Positions 24,035 to 32,577 of a stretch of 32,726 nucleotides of DNA are shown one piece after another (the stretch's first letter is position 1; each line of letters begins with the position of its first letter). The notes under the pieces were generated by a model. That model ran no database searches. It saw nothing but the letters and a program-made list of their open reading frames with translations, and was not told the origin of the DNA. The position numbers and the translations under genes are program-made. Origin of the DNA: Marinomonas spartinae (GTDB lineage: Bacteria > Pseudomonadota > Gammaproteobacteria > Pseudomonadales > Marinomonadaceae); assembly GCF_016461715.1 (NCBI RefSeq), contig NZ_JAEMUI010000035.1:1-32726 (forward strand). Reading direction: 5' to 3'.

Positions 24035-25410
24035 CAGCCCAAAGCAAGACGTACGTCGGGTTGCTCTAACACCTCATCAAGTGTGCGTTTTAGGCGCTCA
24101 AATAAAATATCAAAATCCTCTTTTGTATAACACAGCGCTGGCGCAAAGCCAAGAACGTTATCAGTGAAGGCACGAAAAATTAAGCCATTTTTGTAGGCCG
24201 CTGTGGCAATGCGTTCAGATAATTTCAGTGCTGGATCAAAACGTGCTTTGCTGTTTTTATTCGCAACCAGTTCGAGCGCTCCGAGTAAACCTCGGCTACG
24301 GGCATCGCCTACCAGTGGATGATCAAGCATGGCCGCTAACCCTGCCTCAAAATGGCGAGCGACGGCTTGTCCATTCGCTAATAAACCCTCTTCATAAAGT
24401 CGAATCACTTCCAGCGCAATGGCGGCACTGACAGGGTGAGCTGAATAGGTATAACCGTGACCAACGGGCGCATCTGGACCACAGCCATCAGCAATGCCCT
24501 GATAAACCGCATCGCTCATCATCACCGCCCCCATAGGTGCATAACCTGCGGTGAGGCCTTTTGCCATAGTCATTAAATCGGGTGTGACATCTTCTGCATC
24601 ACAGGCAAACATGGTGCCGGTACGGCCAAAACCGGTAATGACTTCGTCTACCACGAACAAAATGCCGAGTTCGTTGCAACAGTTTTGTAGGGCTTTTAGC
24701 CAGCCCTTTGGTGGCACAATGACGCCGCCAGAGCCGATCACTGGCTCACAGAAAAAGGCCGCCACATTGTCGACGCCTAGTTCTTCCACCTTGCTTTTTA
24801 GTGTCGCAACAGATTCAGCAATAATACCTTCAGGGCTTGTATCTTGTGAACTGCGGTAAGCATAAGGACAAGGAATACGGTGTTGAGTAGGCAGAGGCAC
24901 ATCGAAGTGACGATGAAACGCAGGCAAAGCCGTTAAGCCTGACCCCTGTGACGATGAACCATGGTATCCGCGTTCAATACTGATAAAGTGTTTTTTCTTG
25001 GATTGGCCAGTGGAGTTGTAGTAGTTAACGATAAAACGAATCGCAGAGTCGACGGCATCGGACCCGCCCATGGTGAAGTAAACATGCTGCAAGGAGGCTG
25101 GGGTGATTTCTACCAATTTGGCAGCGAGCTTGATAGCAGGCTCGGAACCAAAATGAAAGTATCCTGTTGCATAAGGCAATTTGCGCATTTGTGCTTCGCC
25201 AGCTTGTACAACGCTGTCTTGTCCATAGCCCGTATTGACGCACCAAAGACCCGAAAACGCATCAAGCAGTACATTGCCTTGGCTATCCGTTAAATACGCG
25301 CCTTTGCCTGATTCAAGTATGGTGACGCCACGTTTTTCATGGGCATGATAATTGATCACAGGATGGATAAGGTGTTGTCTGTCTAAAGCAACTAAAGATT
25401 CATCATTCAT
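24034..25410 (-). CDS. Class III omega-aminotransferase (SpuC/DoeD-like)
   Basis: A 458-residue PLP aminotransferase of class III. Landmarks: LDAFSGLWCVNTGYGQDSVVQAG, the phosphate-binding region MGGSDAVDSAIRF, RGYHGSSSQGSG, EPVIGSGGVIVPP, the PLP-binding aspartate in LFVVDEVITGFGRTG and the Schiff-base lysine in MTMAKGLTAGYAPMGAV (about residue 284). The GLWCVNxGYG pattern is shared, as I recall, with putrescine/beta-alanine:pyruvate and diaminobutyrate transaminases. It would transfer an omega-amino group to pyruvate or 2-oxoglutarate, giving a semialdehyde that the neighbouring GabD-like enzyme could oxidise. The ribosome binding site is modest (GGAT before the ATG). It is the first gene of the minus-strand block, starting from the 270-base gap that borders the autotransporter. 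Confidence 0.88.
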   Translation of the reverse strand: MNDESLVALDRQHLIHPVINYHAHEKRGVTILESGKGAYLTDSQGNVLLDAFSGLWCVNTGYGQDSVVQAGEAQMRKLPYATGYFHFGSEPAIKLAAKLVEITPASLQHVYFTMGGSDAVDSAIRFIVNYYNSTGQSKKKHFISIERGYHGSSSQGSGLTALPAFHRHFDVPLPTQHRIPCPYAYRSSQDTSPEGIIAESVATLKSKVEELGVDNVAAFFCEPVIGSGGVIVPPKGWLKALQNCCNELGILFVVDEVITGFGRTGTMFACDAEDVTPDLMTMAKGLTAGYAPMGAVMMSDAVYQGIADGCGPDAPVGHGYTYSAHPVSAAIALEVIRLYEEGLLANGQAVARHFEAGLAAMLDHPLVGDARSRGLLGALELVANKNSKARFDPALKLSERIATAAYKNGLIFRAFTDNVLGFAPALCYTKEDFDILFERLKRTLDEVLEQPDVRLALG

Positions 25411-25614
25411 GGTTAATCCGCCATTTATCGAAAAGTAATCCTTATGGTAGCGCTAATAGTCCAGTTTATTATGTTGAGTCGACTGTGTTCGACAAGGCAG
25501 ATGTGACGAATTCAAAGGGGATTCGGAATATTGTTTTGTCTGTTTCCTATGTCGATAAGTTGTGTAATATCTTTGTAGACTCATGCATTAGATTGGCCAT
25601 ATACAAAGAGGAAT

Positions 25615-25650
25615 AGAGTCCTTTGCTCGTGATTTCGTGCAAAGGCCTCT
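25615..25650. repeat. 36-base palindromic element, copy B
   Basis: Left arm AGAGTCCTTTGC (25615-25626), 12-base loop TCGTGATTTCGT, right arm GCAAAGGCCTCT (25639-25650): 11 of 12 positions pair. It lies about 30 bases after the autotransporter stop and may work as its terminator. The same fold and about 75% identity are found at 20761-20796. Confidence 0.65.
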
Positions 25651-25680
25651 AATAGACTCACTGTTTGAAAGGACTAGGTT

Positions 25681-28600
25681 TTAAAACGCCATGGAAAATT
25701 TCCCTGAAACAACGGTATTCGTAGAGTGAGAAGAGAATTTACCGCCGTAGTCTAGTGTGATAGAGGATCTTTTTGATAGGCCGTAATCGAAGCCTACGTT
25801 GAGAAGTGCTGTATTACGATCGGCAGCAGGACCATAGACTTGGAAGCTTGACTCTGCCGTTGAATTGGCAAATCGCATGGTAGAAGAAGAGGATAAATTA
25901 CCATAAGCGTGTTGCCAGCCAAGTGTTAAGTAGGATGTTAAATTGTGTTCATTAAAGCTTGTGGTATTAAATAGGCGAGAACCCAGTGTCGTATAATAAT
26001 TATCGTCCTGTGGATTGTATACCTTCAATGCCGATGAGCCTCCTGTTTCAGTAAAGTTGGCTGATCCCATGTGTACGTAGGCAGCACTTAAAAAGGGCTC
26101 AATTTTGACATCACTGAAGGTAAAACGGTAACGAGTTTCGCCAAAGGTTTGAAAGGAACCAGAGCGATAATCCCCTTTAATGTTTTCGTCAAAGCCTGAA
26201 AAAGTAACGTGGCGTGTACTGTTAACATGGTGTAAAGAATAGGAGAATGCGCCGTTTACTGACCAGGCTCCCCAGCCTGTGCTGGCATAGGTTCCCACAT
26301 CATAAGTGTGTATTTTGCCGGAAGAGGATCGTGCATCAACATCATAGGTACTTTGACTGTAACCTGTGAACACCCCAAGACGAGTTTGTTTGCCGATCAG
26401 ACCGTCTGTGCCTATTACCACTCCTCCTACTCGGCTTTTGATGTCTGCGGCGTTGGTTTGACCATTGGTGTGATTCCAACCACCATAGGTTTGTACCCAA
26501 AAGGATGAAGAAAGTGGCGCTTTCTCAAGGTTATTGGCTAACGCAAAAACGTTGATTGGTTTTGGGTGAAATTTTTCTTGTCCAGAAGTGACTTGCGCTG
26601 CGTAGTCAACCTGCTCGGCGTAGGCTAGTTGTATATGGCTAAGTGCTCTGAGTCGGCGCTCAGCGAGGGATGATGAGCGATCAGACGAGGTGCGTGCTGC
26701 AATTCGCGTATTAACGACGGTACGCAAGCTACTGCTTTGTTGAGCAATAGCAGAGCTTGTTGAGGCTTGGGCTTCGCCAGATACCGCATTATAGGCTGTC
26801 GCAACATCGGCTTTTTTCAACGCGATAAAGGCGTCAAACACTGAGTTGTTTTGCCCCAGCGATTGTACTGCACCGGCTGTACTTTTTTGGTTGGGCGTAT
26901 TGGCATAGGATACAAAACTGGAACCATCATCGTAGACTAAGGTTAGGTTTATTTGCTTGTCTTGATAGTCGAGTACGGGTTTGAGAAAGGCGGCGTCGGT
27001 GTCTATTTTGTTTGAAAATTTACCTGTAATACCGACATCGGAACGCATAATTTCGTAGCTTTTATTCTTCTCATAAGTGGCATTTTGAGCCTTGATAGTT
27101 ACTTTTGCGCCACTATCAATGTTTATCTTATCTGTTGCGGTGAGTTGGCTGACATTGTTAGGCGGTGTGACATAAATTAGGTAAGTCGAACCCGATTTGA
27201 AATCGGCTGTGCCTTTTATGTTTAGAGTACCTGGCGTGGCCGAACTGCCCGGAGCTAGGATGCCGCCATTATTGATCACACTTGAACCCACGGTCCCCGT
27301 TCCTGTTAACGTGCCGTTGGTGAGTGAAACAGAAGAGGATGCTAAAGAAGCATTATTTAAAGTGACGGTGGCTGAATCTGTGATGTTAGTGTTGCCGGAA
27401 AAATCACTTTGCCCTGACAGTGTCCAAGTGGAGTCGCTAGCAAAGGTTAATAATTCGAAGTTTTGATAGGTCGCAGTATTACCGAGTAAGGACAGATCAA
27501 AAGCGCCTGCTTTCTCCCCTAGCTTGAATGTATCGGTGCCGCCCTCAGCGTCTACGTTGCCAGTGACGGAACTGCCATCTTGGTAGACGAATGTATCATC
27601 ACCATTTCCCATTGCAACGGCAAAGTTTGTGCCGGTGATAGTACCATAGTTGATGATGGTATTAGCGAATGTTCCGGCTGAGTTGACCATCTTAATACCA
27701 AATCCATCGAGGCCTGTAATCGTGCCATAGTTGGTAACAGACAGAGCTTCGAAGGCATCGCCGTTATCGCTATTGTCATCGAGAATACCATTATTAGCGC
27801 CGGAAATTAGGGCGCTGGTGTTGTCCGCTGTACCGTTGATAATAGTGCCGCCACCGATGGCAATGGCTTCGCTGGTACTTGTTTTGGTTTCCCCATCCTT
27901 GACACCTTTGGAGCCTAAGCCTTTTATGGTGCCATAGTTATTGATGGTGCCAGCCTTGTCGAAGTCGATACCATCGCCGTCGCCAAATGTGGCCGCGTTA
28001 TCAAACGATCCTGTGATTTCACCGTAATTGGTCACAGTACCTGTACCATTGGAGTTCACCCCAGAGCCGTTTTTACCGATTATGGTTCCACCAGTCTGAT
28101 TGACCACAGTTAAGTTGTCTTCTAATCCCGATGCCTTGATACCGTGATAGGCGCCTGAAATAACGCCACTGGATTGGTTGGTAATGGTGGCACTGAAGGC
28201 GCCTGTATCACCGCCATCGATTCTGATAGCGGAATTATTCTGGCTGCTGGCGTCGCCATCCGCATAAGAGGAAGAAATGGTGCCGCTATTATTGATGGTG
28301 GTGTTTTTACCTCCCTTGATGGCATTATTATTAGCCGCTGAAATGGTCGCACCTGCTCGGTTGGTAATGGTAACTTGGGCATTTGTTGACGTGATGTCTG
28401 CCAGATCAAGAGCCTGACCCTTTTTGCTTGAGGTGATGGTGCCAGCGTTGTCAATGTTCACTATTGCTGAGCCAGTGCTATTGGCTGTCGATTTGATTTT
28501 TAATGCATCGTCAGAGCCTTCAATGACTCCACCCGCTTGGTTGGTGAGAGTAAGTGATTTTAAGGTATCGAAATTACTGTCTGTATCAAAACTGATGGCT

Positions 28601-29268
28601 CTATCACCTGACGATGTGCTTTTTATCGTACCTGAATTGGTGATGTCAATGGTACCAGCCCCTAAGCGAATTGCATCAGAAGAAGACGATTGAATGGTCC
28701 CACCATTATTGTTGATGGTAATCTTTGCTGTATTTGAGGTGGCCGAGTCAAAGTCGAGGACTTGACCACCACCAGAGGTAATGGTCCCAGAATTATTAAT
28801 GGTAAAATAGCCATTTTCAAATGGATTGTTGATCCGAATAGCGTCTGATTTGCTGGACGTTATGGTACCCGTATTATCATTATCGAGTTGAAAAGCGCCA
28901 GATGCATTGCTAGAGGTATCAATGGCTCGCCCTTTGTTGCCATCAATGGTGCCCTTATTGGTGATAACAATGCCTTTGCCAGTTGCATTGCCATTCCACT
29001 CAATAACCGGCTTACCACCCGTTAATGTTGCTCCTGTATTAATAGTCCCTGTATCCTGACCTGAGACGGTTTGTTGGCCTGAGGCGCCTGGAACAACAAA
29101 ACTTTCGGCTGAAACTGGTGCAGCGATTAGGAGTAGAGAACTTAGTGTGTAGATCTGTTTCCTGATCAAATTCACTTTTCTAATGGAGTTTACGCTTCGA
29201 ATACCAAGCATCTTTGGCATTTTCAAAAAAAGACTGTTGGAGCGCGGGAGTTGACCTTTCATTGGCAT
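25681..29268 (-). CDS. Type V autotransporter with a repeat-rich beta-helix passenger
   Basis: A 1195-residue outer-membrane autotransporter. The extended signal peptide (about residues 1-54, ending LLLIAAPVSA) is rich in Arg/Lys before the hydrophobic core; ATGs at 29262, 29220 and 29211 are alternative starts and no ribosome binding site clearly decides. The passenger (about 55-560) is built of many short Asn/Gly/Thr/Ser-rich units centred on NSGTI, NAGTI or NYGTI, predicted to stack as a beta-helix. GNGDDTFVYQDGS (about 555) and a PATR-like strand repeat with GTGTVGSSVINNGGILAPG (about 665-690) lead to the linker. The beta-barrel (about 916-1195) starts SSSFWVQTYGGW and ends in phenylalanine (FSMAF), as needed for outer-membrane insertion. 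No protease or other catalytic motif is seen; adhesion or biofilm is the usual role of such passengers. It diverges from the peptidase gene. Confidence 0.9.
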   Translation of the reverse strand: MPMKGQLPRSNSLFLKMPKMLGIRSVNSIRKVNLIRKQIYTLSSLLLIAAPVSAESFVVPGASGQQTVSGQDTGTINTGATLTGGKPVIEWNGNATGKGIVITNKGTIDGNKGRAIDTSSNASGAFQLDNDNTGTITSSKSDAIRINNPFENGYFTINNSGTITSGGGQVLDFDSATSNTAKITINNNGGTIQSSSSDAIRLGAGTIDITNSGTIKSTSSGDRAISFDTDSNFDTLKSLTLTNQAGGVIEGSDDALKIKSTANSTGSAIVNIDNAGTITSSKKGQALDLADITSTNAQVTITNRAGATISAANNNAIKGGKNTTINNSGTISSSYADGDASSQNNSAIRIDGGDTGAFSATITNQSSGVISGAYHGIKASGLEDNLTVVNQTGGTIIGKNGSGVNSNGTGTVTNYGEITGSFDNAATFGDGDGIDFDKAGTINNYGTIKGLGSKGVKDGETKTSTSEAIAIGGGTIINGTADNTSALISGANNGILDDNSDNGDAFEALSVTNYGTITGLDGFGIKMVNSAGTFANTIINYGTITGTNFAVAMGNGDDTFVYQDGSSVTGNVDAEGGTDTFKLGEKAGAFDLSLLGNTATYQNFELLTFASDSTWTLSGQSDFSGNTNITDSATVTLNNASLASSSVSLTNGTLTGTGTVGSSVINNGGILAPGSSATPGTLNIKGTADFKSGSTYLIYVTPPNNVSQLTATDKINIDSGAKVTIKAQNATYEKNKSYEIMRSDVGITGKFSNKIDTDAAFLKPVLDYQDKQINLTLVYDDGSSFVSYANTPNQKSTAGAVQSLGQNNSVFDAFIALKKADVATAYNAVSGEAQASTSSAIAQQSSSLRTVVNTRIAARTSSDRSSSLAERRLRALSHIQLAYAEQVDYAAQVTSGQEKFHPKPINVFALANNLEKAPLSSSFWVQTYGGWNHTNGQTNAADIKSRVGGVVIGTDGLIGKQTRLGVFTGYSQSTYDVDARSSSGKIHTYDVGTYASTGWGAWSVNGAFSYSLHHVNSTRHVTFSGFDENIKGDYRSGSFQTFGETRYRFTFSDVKIEPFLSAAYVHMGSANFTETGGSSALKVYNPQDDNYYTTLGSRLFNTTSFNEHNLTSYLTLGWQHAYGNLSSSSTMRFANSTAESSFQVYGPAADRNTALLNVGFDYGLSKRSSITLDYGGKFSSHSTNTVVSGKFSMAF

Positions 29269-29538
29269 ACTACTTCATCAGGACATTAAGGAATAAAAGT
29301 GTATGCTACTTGCTAAGTAATGACGATTTCATGACAAAATGTGGAGTCTTTTATCATCAACCGAAAGATAATGCGGTACAGAAGTGGTTTAGAAAGATCG
29401 ACAGGCTGGTTTTTATGTCAAAATGAATATCCGGTAACTGTTGGCTGTCACGTGCATGTACCGTTTTGTTTATTTGATCTAGAATCGAAAAGAGGCATGA
29501 CGGCAGCTACCGATGCATACATTTTATTAAGGACTACC

Positions 29539-31386
29539 ATGACATCAACTGACTATCTAAATCAGCTTAATCAAGATTATCTTAGTATTCATCGTGTGAA
29601 AGAAGATTTCTTCTGGGACACTTATATGGGCATTAGCGATGATAACGAGGGAGCCTCACAGGCCCAAACAAAGTGGACAAATTTTTTAAGCGATGACAAG
29701 CGTATTGATGAGGTAAAGGCTCAACTTCTTGCGGCAGAAACCATCGCTGACAGTGACGAAAAAGCACAGACCATGGCTGGATTACAGGGGTGGCTGGCGA
29801 TGTTTGAGTCGCATGGGATTTCTTCTCCAGACGCGCAAGCGCTAAAAGATCGGCTGATTAAACTTGAAGCGCAACTGTTTGAGAAAAAGCAGCAGTACGT
29901 GATGACCTATCAAGACGAAAACGGGCAGACGGTAGAAGCCTCGTTAGTGTCGGTTCGCTCGGTGATTCATACCAATAACAATGAAGCGGTACGTCAAAGT
30001 GCTCATCAAGCCTTATTGGATGTAGAGCAATGGGTCTTGGAAAATGGCTTTATTGAATTGGTAAAACTGCGCAATGAGTTTGCTCGCTCTTTAGGTTTTG
30101 ACAACTTTTTTGATTACTCTGTCCGCAAGGGCGAGCATATGTCCAGTGATGAATTGTTTGTCATTCTAGACGATTTTGAGCGGCGCACGCGTGATCGCCA
30201 TTTACAGAGTTTACGAACGTTGGCTGAAGAGAAGGGAGAGTCTGCACTATTAGGTCATAACTTTTCTTACGCTTATGCAGGCGACGCTATGCGTGAGTTG
30301 GATCCGTATGTGCCGTTCTCTCAATCACTGCGCCGTTGGGTAGAGTCTTTTGGGCGTCTTAATATTGATTACTCCGGTGCTGAGTTAACCTTGGATTTAT
30401 TAGATCGTAAGGGCAAATACCCTAATGGATTCTGTCACGCGCCGATTCCGGCTTTCTACGATCAAGGCAAATGGGTAGCAAGTAAAGTCAACTTCACCAG
30501 TAATGCCAAACCAGATCAAATGGGCAGCGGCTTCGATGGCATCAATACCTTATTTCACGAAGGCGGTCACGCAGCACATTTTGCTAACGTCAAAATGAAT
30601 GCGCCTTGTTTCTCGCAAGAGTTTGCACCAACCTCAATGGCTTATGCGGAAACCCAATCGATGTTTTGCGATAGCCTACTGAACGATGCTGACTGGTTAA
30701 AAACATATGCGAAAGACGCACAAGGCCATGTTATTCCTGATGATGTAATCAAAGCCATGGTGACCAGTAGCCAACCTTTTAAAGCCTATGAAGAGCGTAG
30801 TATTTTAGTGGTACCCTATTTTGAAAGGGCGCTTTATCAGCTTGATGACGAGGAGTTAATACCAGAGCGTATTATCCAATTGGCTCGCGATTGTGAACAG
30901 AGAGTTTTAGGGCTTGTTTGCAGCCCTCGACCACTATTGTGTATTCCCCATTTGCTCTCGGATGAGTCCGCCTGTGCATATCATGGTTATTTATTAGCGC
31001 ATATGGCGGTCTACCAAACTCGTGCTTACTTTTTATCCGAGTTTGGTTATCTGAGCGATAACCCACAAATTGGCCCACTGTTAGCCAAGCATTATTGGAA
31101 ATGCGGTAATAGCCAAACTCATAATGAGACGATTAAAGCACTCACTGGCGAAGGGTTTAACGCGAAATATTTGGCGGACGAATGTAATTTAACGGTTGAG
31201 CAAGCTTGGCAAGCTCAGCAAGAGAAAATGGCTCGTCTTGCACAGCGTGAATTGCATGCTCCAGCATCTTTGAATGCCAGCATTCGTGTGGTCGATGGTG
31301 AGCGTGAATTGGCTTCAAACCAAGAGTCAGACCAGCACTTATACGAGCAATTCGAAGCTTATATCGGCGAACATTACGGCTGCTAA
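29539..31386 (+). CDS. M3 family zinc metallopeptidase (oligoendopeptidase F-like)
   Basis: A 615-residue peptidase. The zinc-binding motif is HEGGH (about residue 339, inside NTLFHEGGHAAHFANV), with the third ligand expected in YAETQSMF downstream. Other family landmarks are LGFDNFFDYSVRKGEHM and the C-terminal YQTRAYFLSEFGY and HYWKCGNSQT. It has no signal peptide, so it should hydrolyse oligopeptides in the cytoplasm. The start at 29539 is set by AAGGAC 6-7 bases upstream; the 66-residue extension to 29341 is Cys-rich, has no family pattern and is rejected. It stands alone, with a hairpin after the stop. Processing of peptides brought in by the 13.5-18.8 kb importer is conceivable but unsupported by linkage. 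Confidence 0.9.
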   Translation: MTSTDYLNQLNQDYLSIHRVKEDFFWDTYMGISDDNEGASQAQTKWTNFLSDDKRIDEVKAQLLAAETIADSDEKAQTMAGLQGWLAMFESHGISSPDAQALKDRLIKLEAQLFEKKQQYVMTYQDENGQTVEASLVSVRSVIHTNNNEAVRQSAHQALLDVEQWVLENGFIELVKLRNEFARSLGFDNFFDYSVRKGEHMSSDELFVILDDFERRTRDRHLQSLRTLAEEKGESALLGHNFSYAYAGDAMRELDPYVPFSQSLRRWVESFGRLNIDYSGAELTLDLLDRKGKYPNGFCHAPIPAFYDQGKWVASKVNFTSNAKPDQMGSGFDGINTLFHEGGHAAHFANVKMNAPCFSQEFAPTSMAYAETQSMFCDSLLNDADWLKTYAKDAQGHVIPDDVIKAMVTSSQPFKAYEERSILVVPYFERALYQLDDEELIPERIIQLARDCEQRVLGLVCSPRPLLCIPHLLSDESACAYHGYLLAHMAVYQTRAYFLSEFGYLSDNPQIGPLLAKHYWKCGNSQTHNETIKALTGEGFNAKYLADECNLTVEQAWQAQQEKMARLAQRELHAPASLNASIRVVDGERELASNQESDQHLYEQFEAYIGEHYGC

Positions 31387-31396
31387 TAATAACTCG

Positions 31397-31439
31397 TCAG
31401 CCTTTCAGCGTTAAATGAACGGGTATTCTGAAGGGCTGA
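31397..31439 (+). terminator. Hairpin after the M3 peptidase gene
   Basis: TCAGCCTTTCAG (31397-31408) pairs with CTGAAGGGCTGA (31428-31439) over 12 positions, with one G-U pair, around a 19-base loop, just after the peptidase stop. Only a mixed T/G stretch follows, so efficiency as an intrinsic terminator is uncertain. Confidence 0.5.
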
Positions 31440-31500
31440 TGGGGCTTTGGGTCACGTTTAATAAGGAAATAGAATACTTTCTATTAGAAGGTTAGTCATA

Positions 31501-32577
31501 TTAACGAAACGGTGTTTGGTGTGAGGGCGATTCGACATAAGTTTGATCGGTTAAGCTGTTTAAGAAAGCAATTAAAAAGCGCTTTTCATCTTGTGTCAGG
31601 CTAAAGGGATGAATCTTTTCTGAACGTAAGGGAGAAGGTGAACCTTTGATCGCTGCTTGCCCACCTGCGGCATAATGTTCGATCACATCTTCTAGTGTTG
31701 CGATAGAGCCGTCATGCATATAAGGCGAAGTAAGGGCAATATTTCGTAATGTTGGTGTTCTAAAACGGCCTTTGTCTTGAGGGTTATGGGTGACTTCATA
31801 TAATCCTTGGTTGCCTTCTGGATAAGCTCCTCGTCCATCGAGATTATACAGACCAGTATTGTGGAAGGCGGGGTGTTTTGTTGCATCAGAAAAATGCACG
31901 CCAGAATGACAATTCGCACAGCCAATTCGCTCACTAAAAAAGAGAGACATGCCTTTCTTTTCTGCCTCGTTCAGCGCATCCTTCTTGTGCAAATAAGTGT
32001 ATTGGTCGTATGGTGAATTAAAGCTAATTAAGGTACGTTCAAAAGAGGCGATGGCTTTGGTGATTAAGTCGAAGCTGATTTCTTGCTGTGGAAAAGCATT
32101 GTTAAATAAGCGTGGATAGATAGGATCGTTACGCAAGAATAATAGAATGCGTTCTGTGTGCTGGGCGGCGGCCATTTCGACAGGATTATGACCAAAAAGA
32201 GGCACTCTAGCTTGTTGTTCTAATGTGGTTTGGTTCGGATCAGCCCAAGTTAGTGTCGTCATATAGGCTGAGTTAACGATGGCTTGGGCATTACGAGTGT
32301 GAAAGTCCCCAAGAATCCCGACTGAAACTCGCCGCTTTTCAGAGAAGGAGCGTTCTGCATGATGGCAAGATGAGCAGGACATATAGCCCAATCCGGAGAG
32401 ATTGGCATCGAAAAAAAGTCTGTGCCCCAGGATCACTTTCTCTTCGCTCATCGGGTTGTCTGCCGGTACGTCAGGTGGCGGTAGCCAGCTTGGAAGAGAC
32501 CATGAATATTCTTCAGCACCAGCAATATTGCTGTATAAAGCAACGATAGCAACACACAAAAATATTCGCTTCATCAT
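31501..32577 (-). CDS. Di-haem cytochrome c peroxidase / MauG family protein
   Basis: A 358-residue periplasmic protein with a cleavable signal peptide (cut after SNIAGA, residue 21) and two c-type haem sites: CSSCH (about 67-71, in YMSCSSCHHAERSF) and CANCH (about 219-223, in RIGCANCHSGVHF). Other family features are ILGHRLFFDANLSG near the N-terminus, the FRTPTLRNIALTSPYMHDGS segment and the C-terminal LEDVIEHYAAGG. It should reduce hydrogen peroxide with electrons from a small cytochrome, or act as a MauG-like oxidant; the two cannot be told apart here. AGGGGGAC precedes the double ATG at 32577. Upstream (32578-32726) is AT-rich with no recognised promoter. Two FAD oxidases in the window could produce peroxide, but in the cytoplasm, so a functional link is weak. 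Confidence 0.9.
   Translation of the reverse strand: MMKRIFLCVAIVALYSNIAGAEEYSWSLPSWLPPPDVPADNPMSEEKVILGHRLFFDANLSGLGYMSCSSCHHAERSFSEKRRVSVGILGDFHTRNAQAIVNSAYMTTLTWADPNQTTLEQQARVPLFGHNPVEMAAAQHTERILLFLRNDPIYPRLFNNAFPQQEISFDLITKAIASFERTLISFNSPYDQYTYLHKKDALNEAEKKGMSLFFSERIGCANCHSGVHFSDATKHPAFHNTGLYNLDGRGAYPEGNQGLYEVTHNPQDKGRFRTPTLRNIALTSPYMHDGSIATLEDVIEHYAAGGQAAIKGSPSPLRSEKIHPFSLTQDEKRFLIAFLNSLTDQTYVESPSHQTPFR

Noticed and set aside
3710..25410. A complete ectoine utilisation locus
   Set aside because: No ectoine hydrolase (doeA/eutD), eutA or ectoine transporter is present, and the relevant genes are split by unrelated ones.
27600..29000. Periodic DNA pattern resembling a repeat or CRISPR-like array
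   Set aside because: The periodicity comes from degenerate protein repeats of the autotransporter passenger; units vary in length and sequence and the frame is open.
29341..29538. Longer M3 peptidase with 66 more residues
   Set aside because: The extension has no family pattern, and AAGGAC precedes the ATG at 29539.
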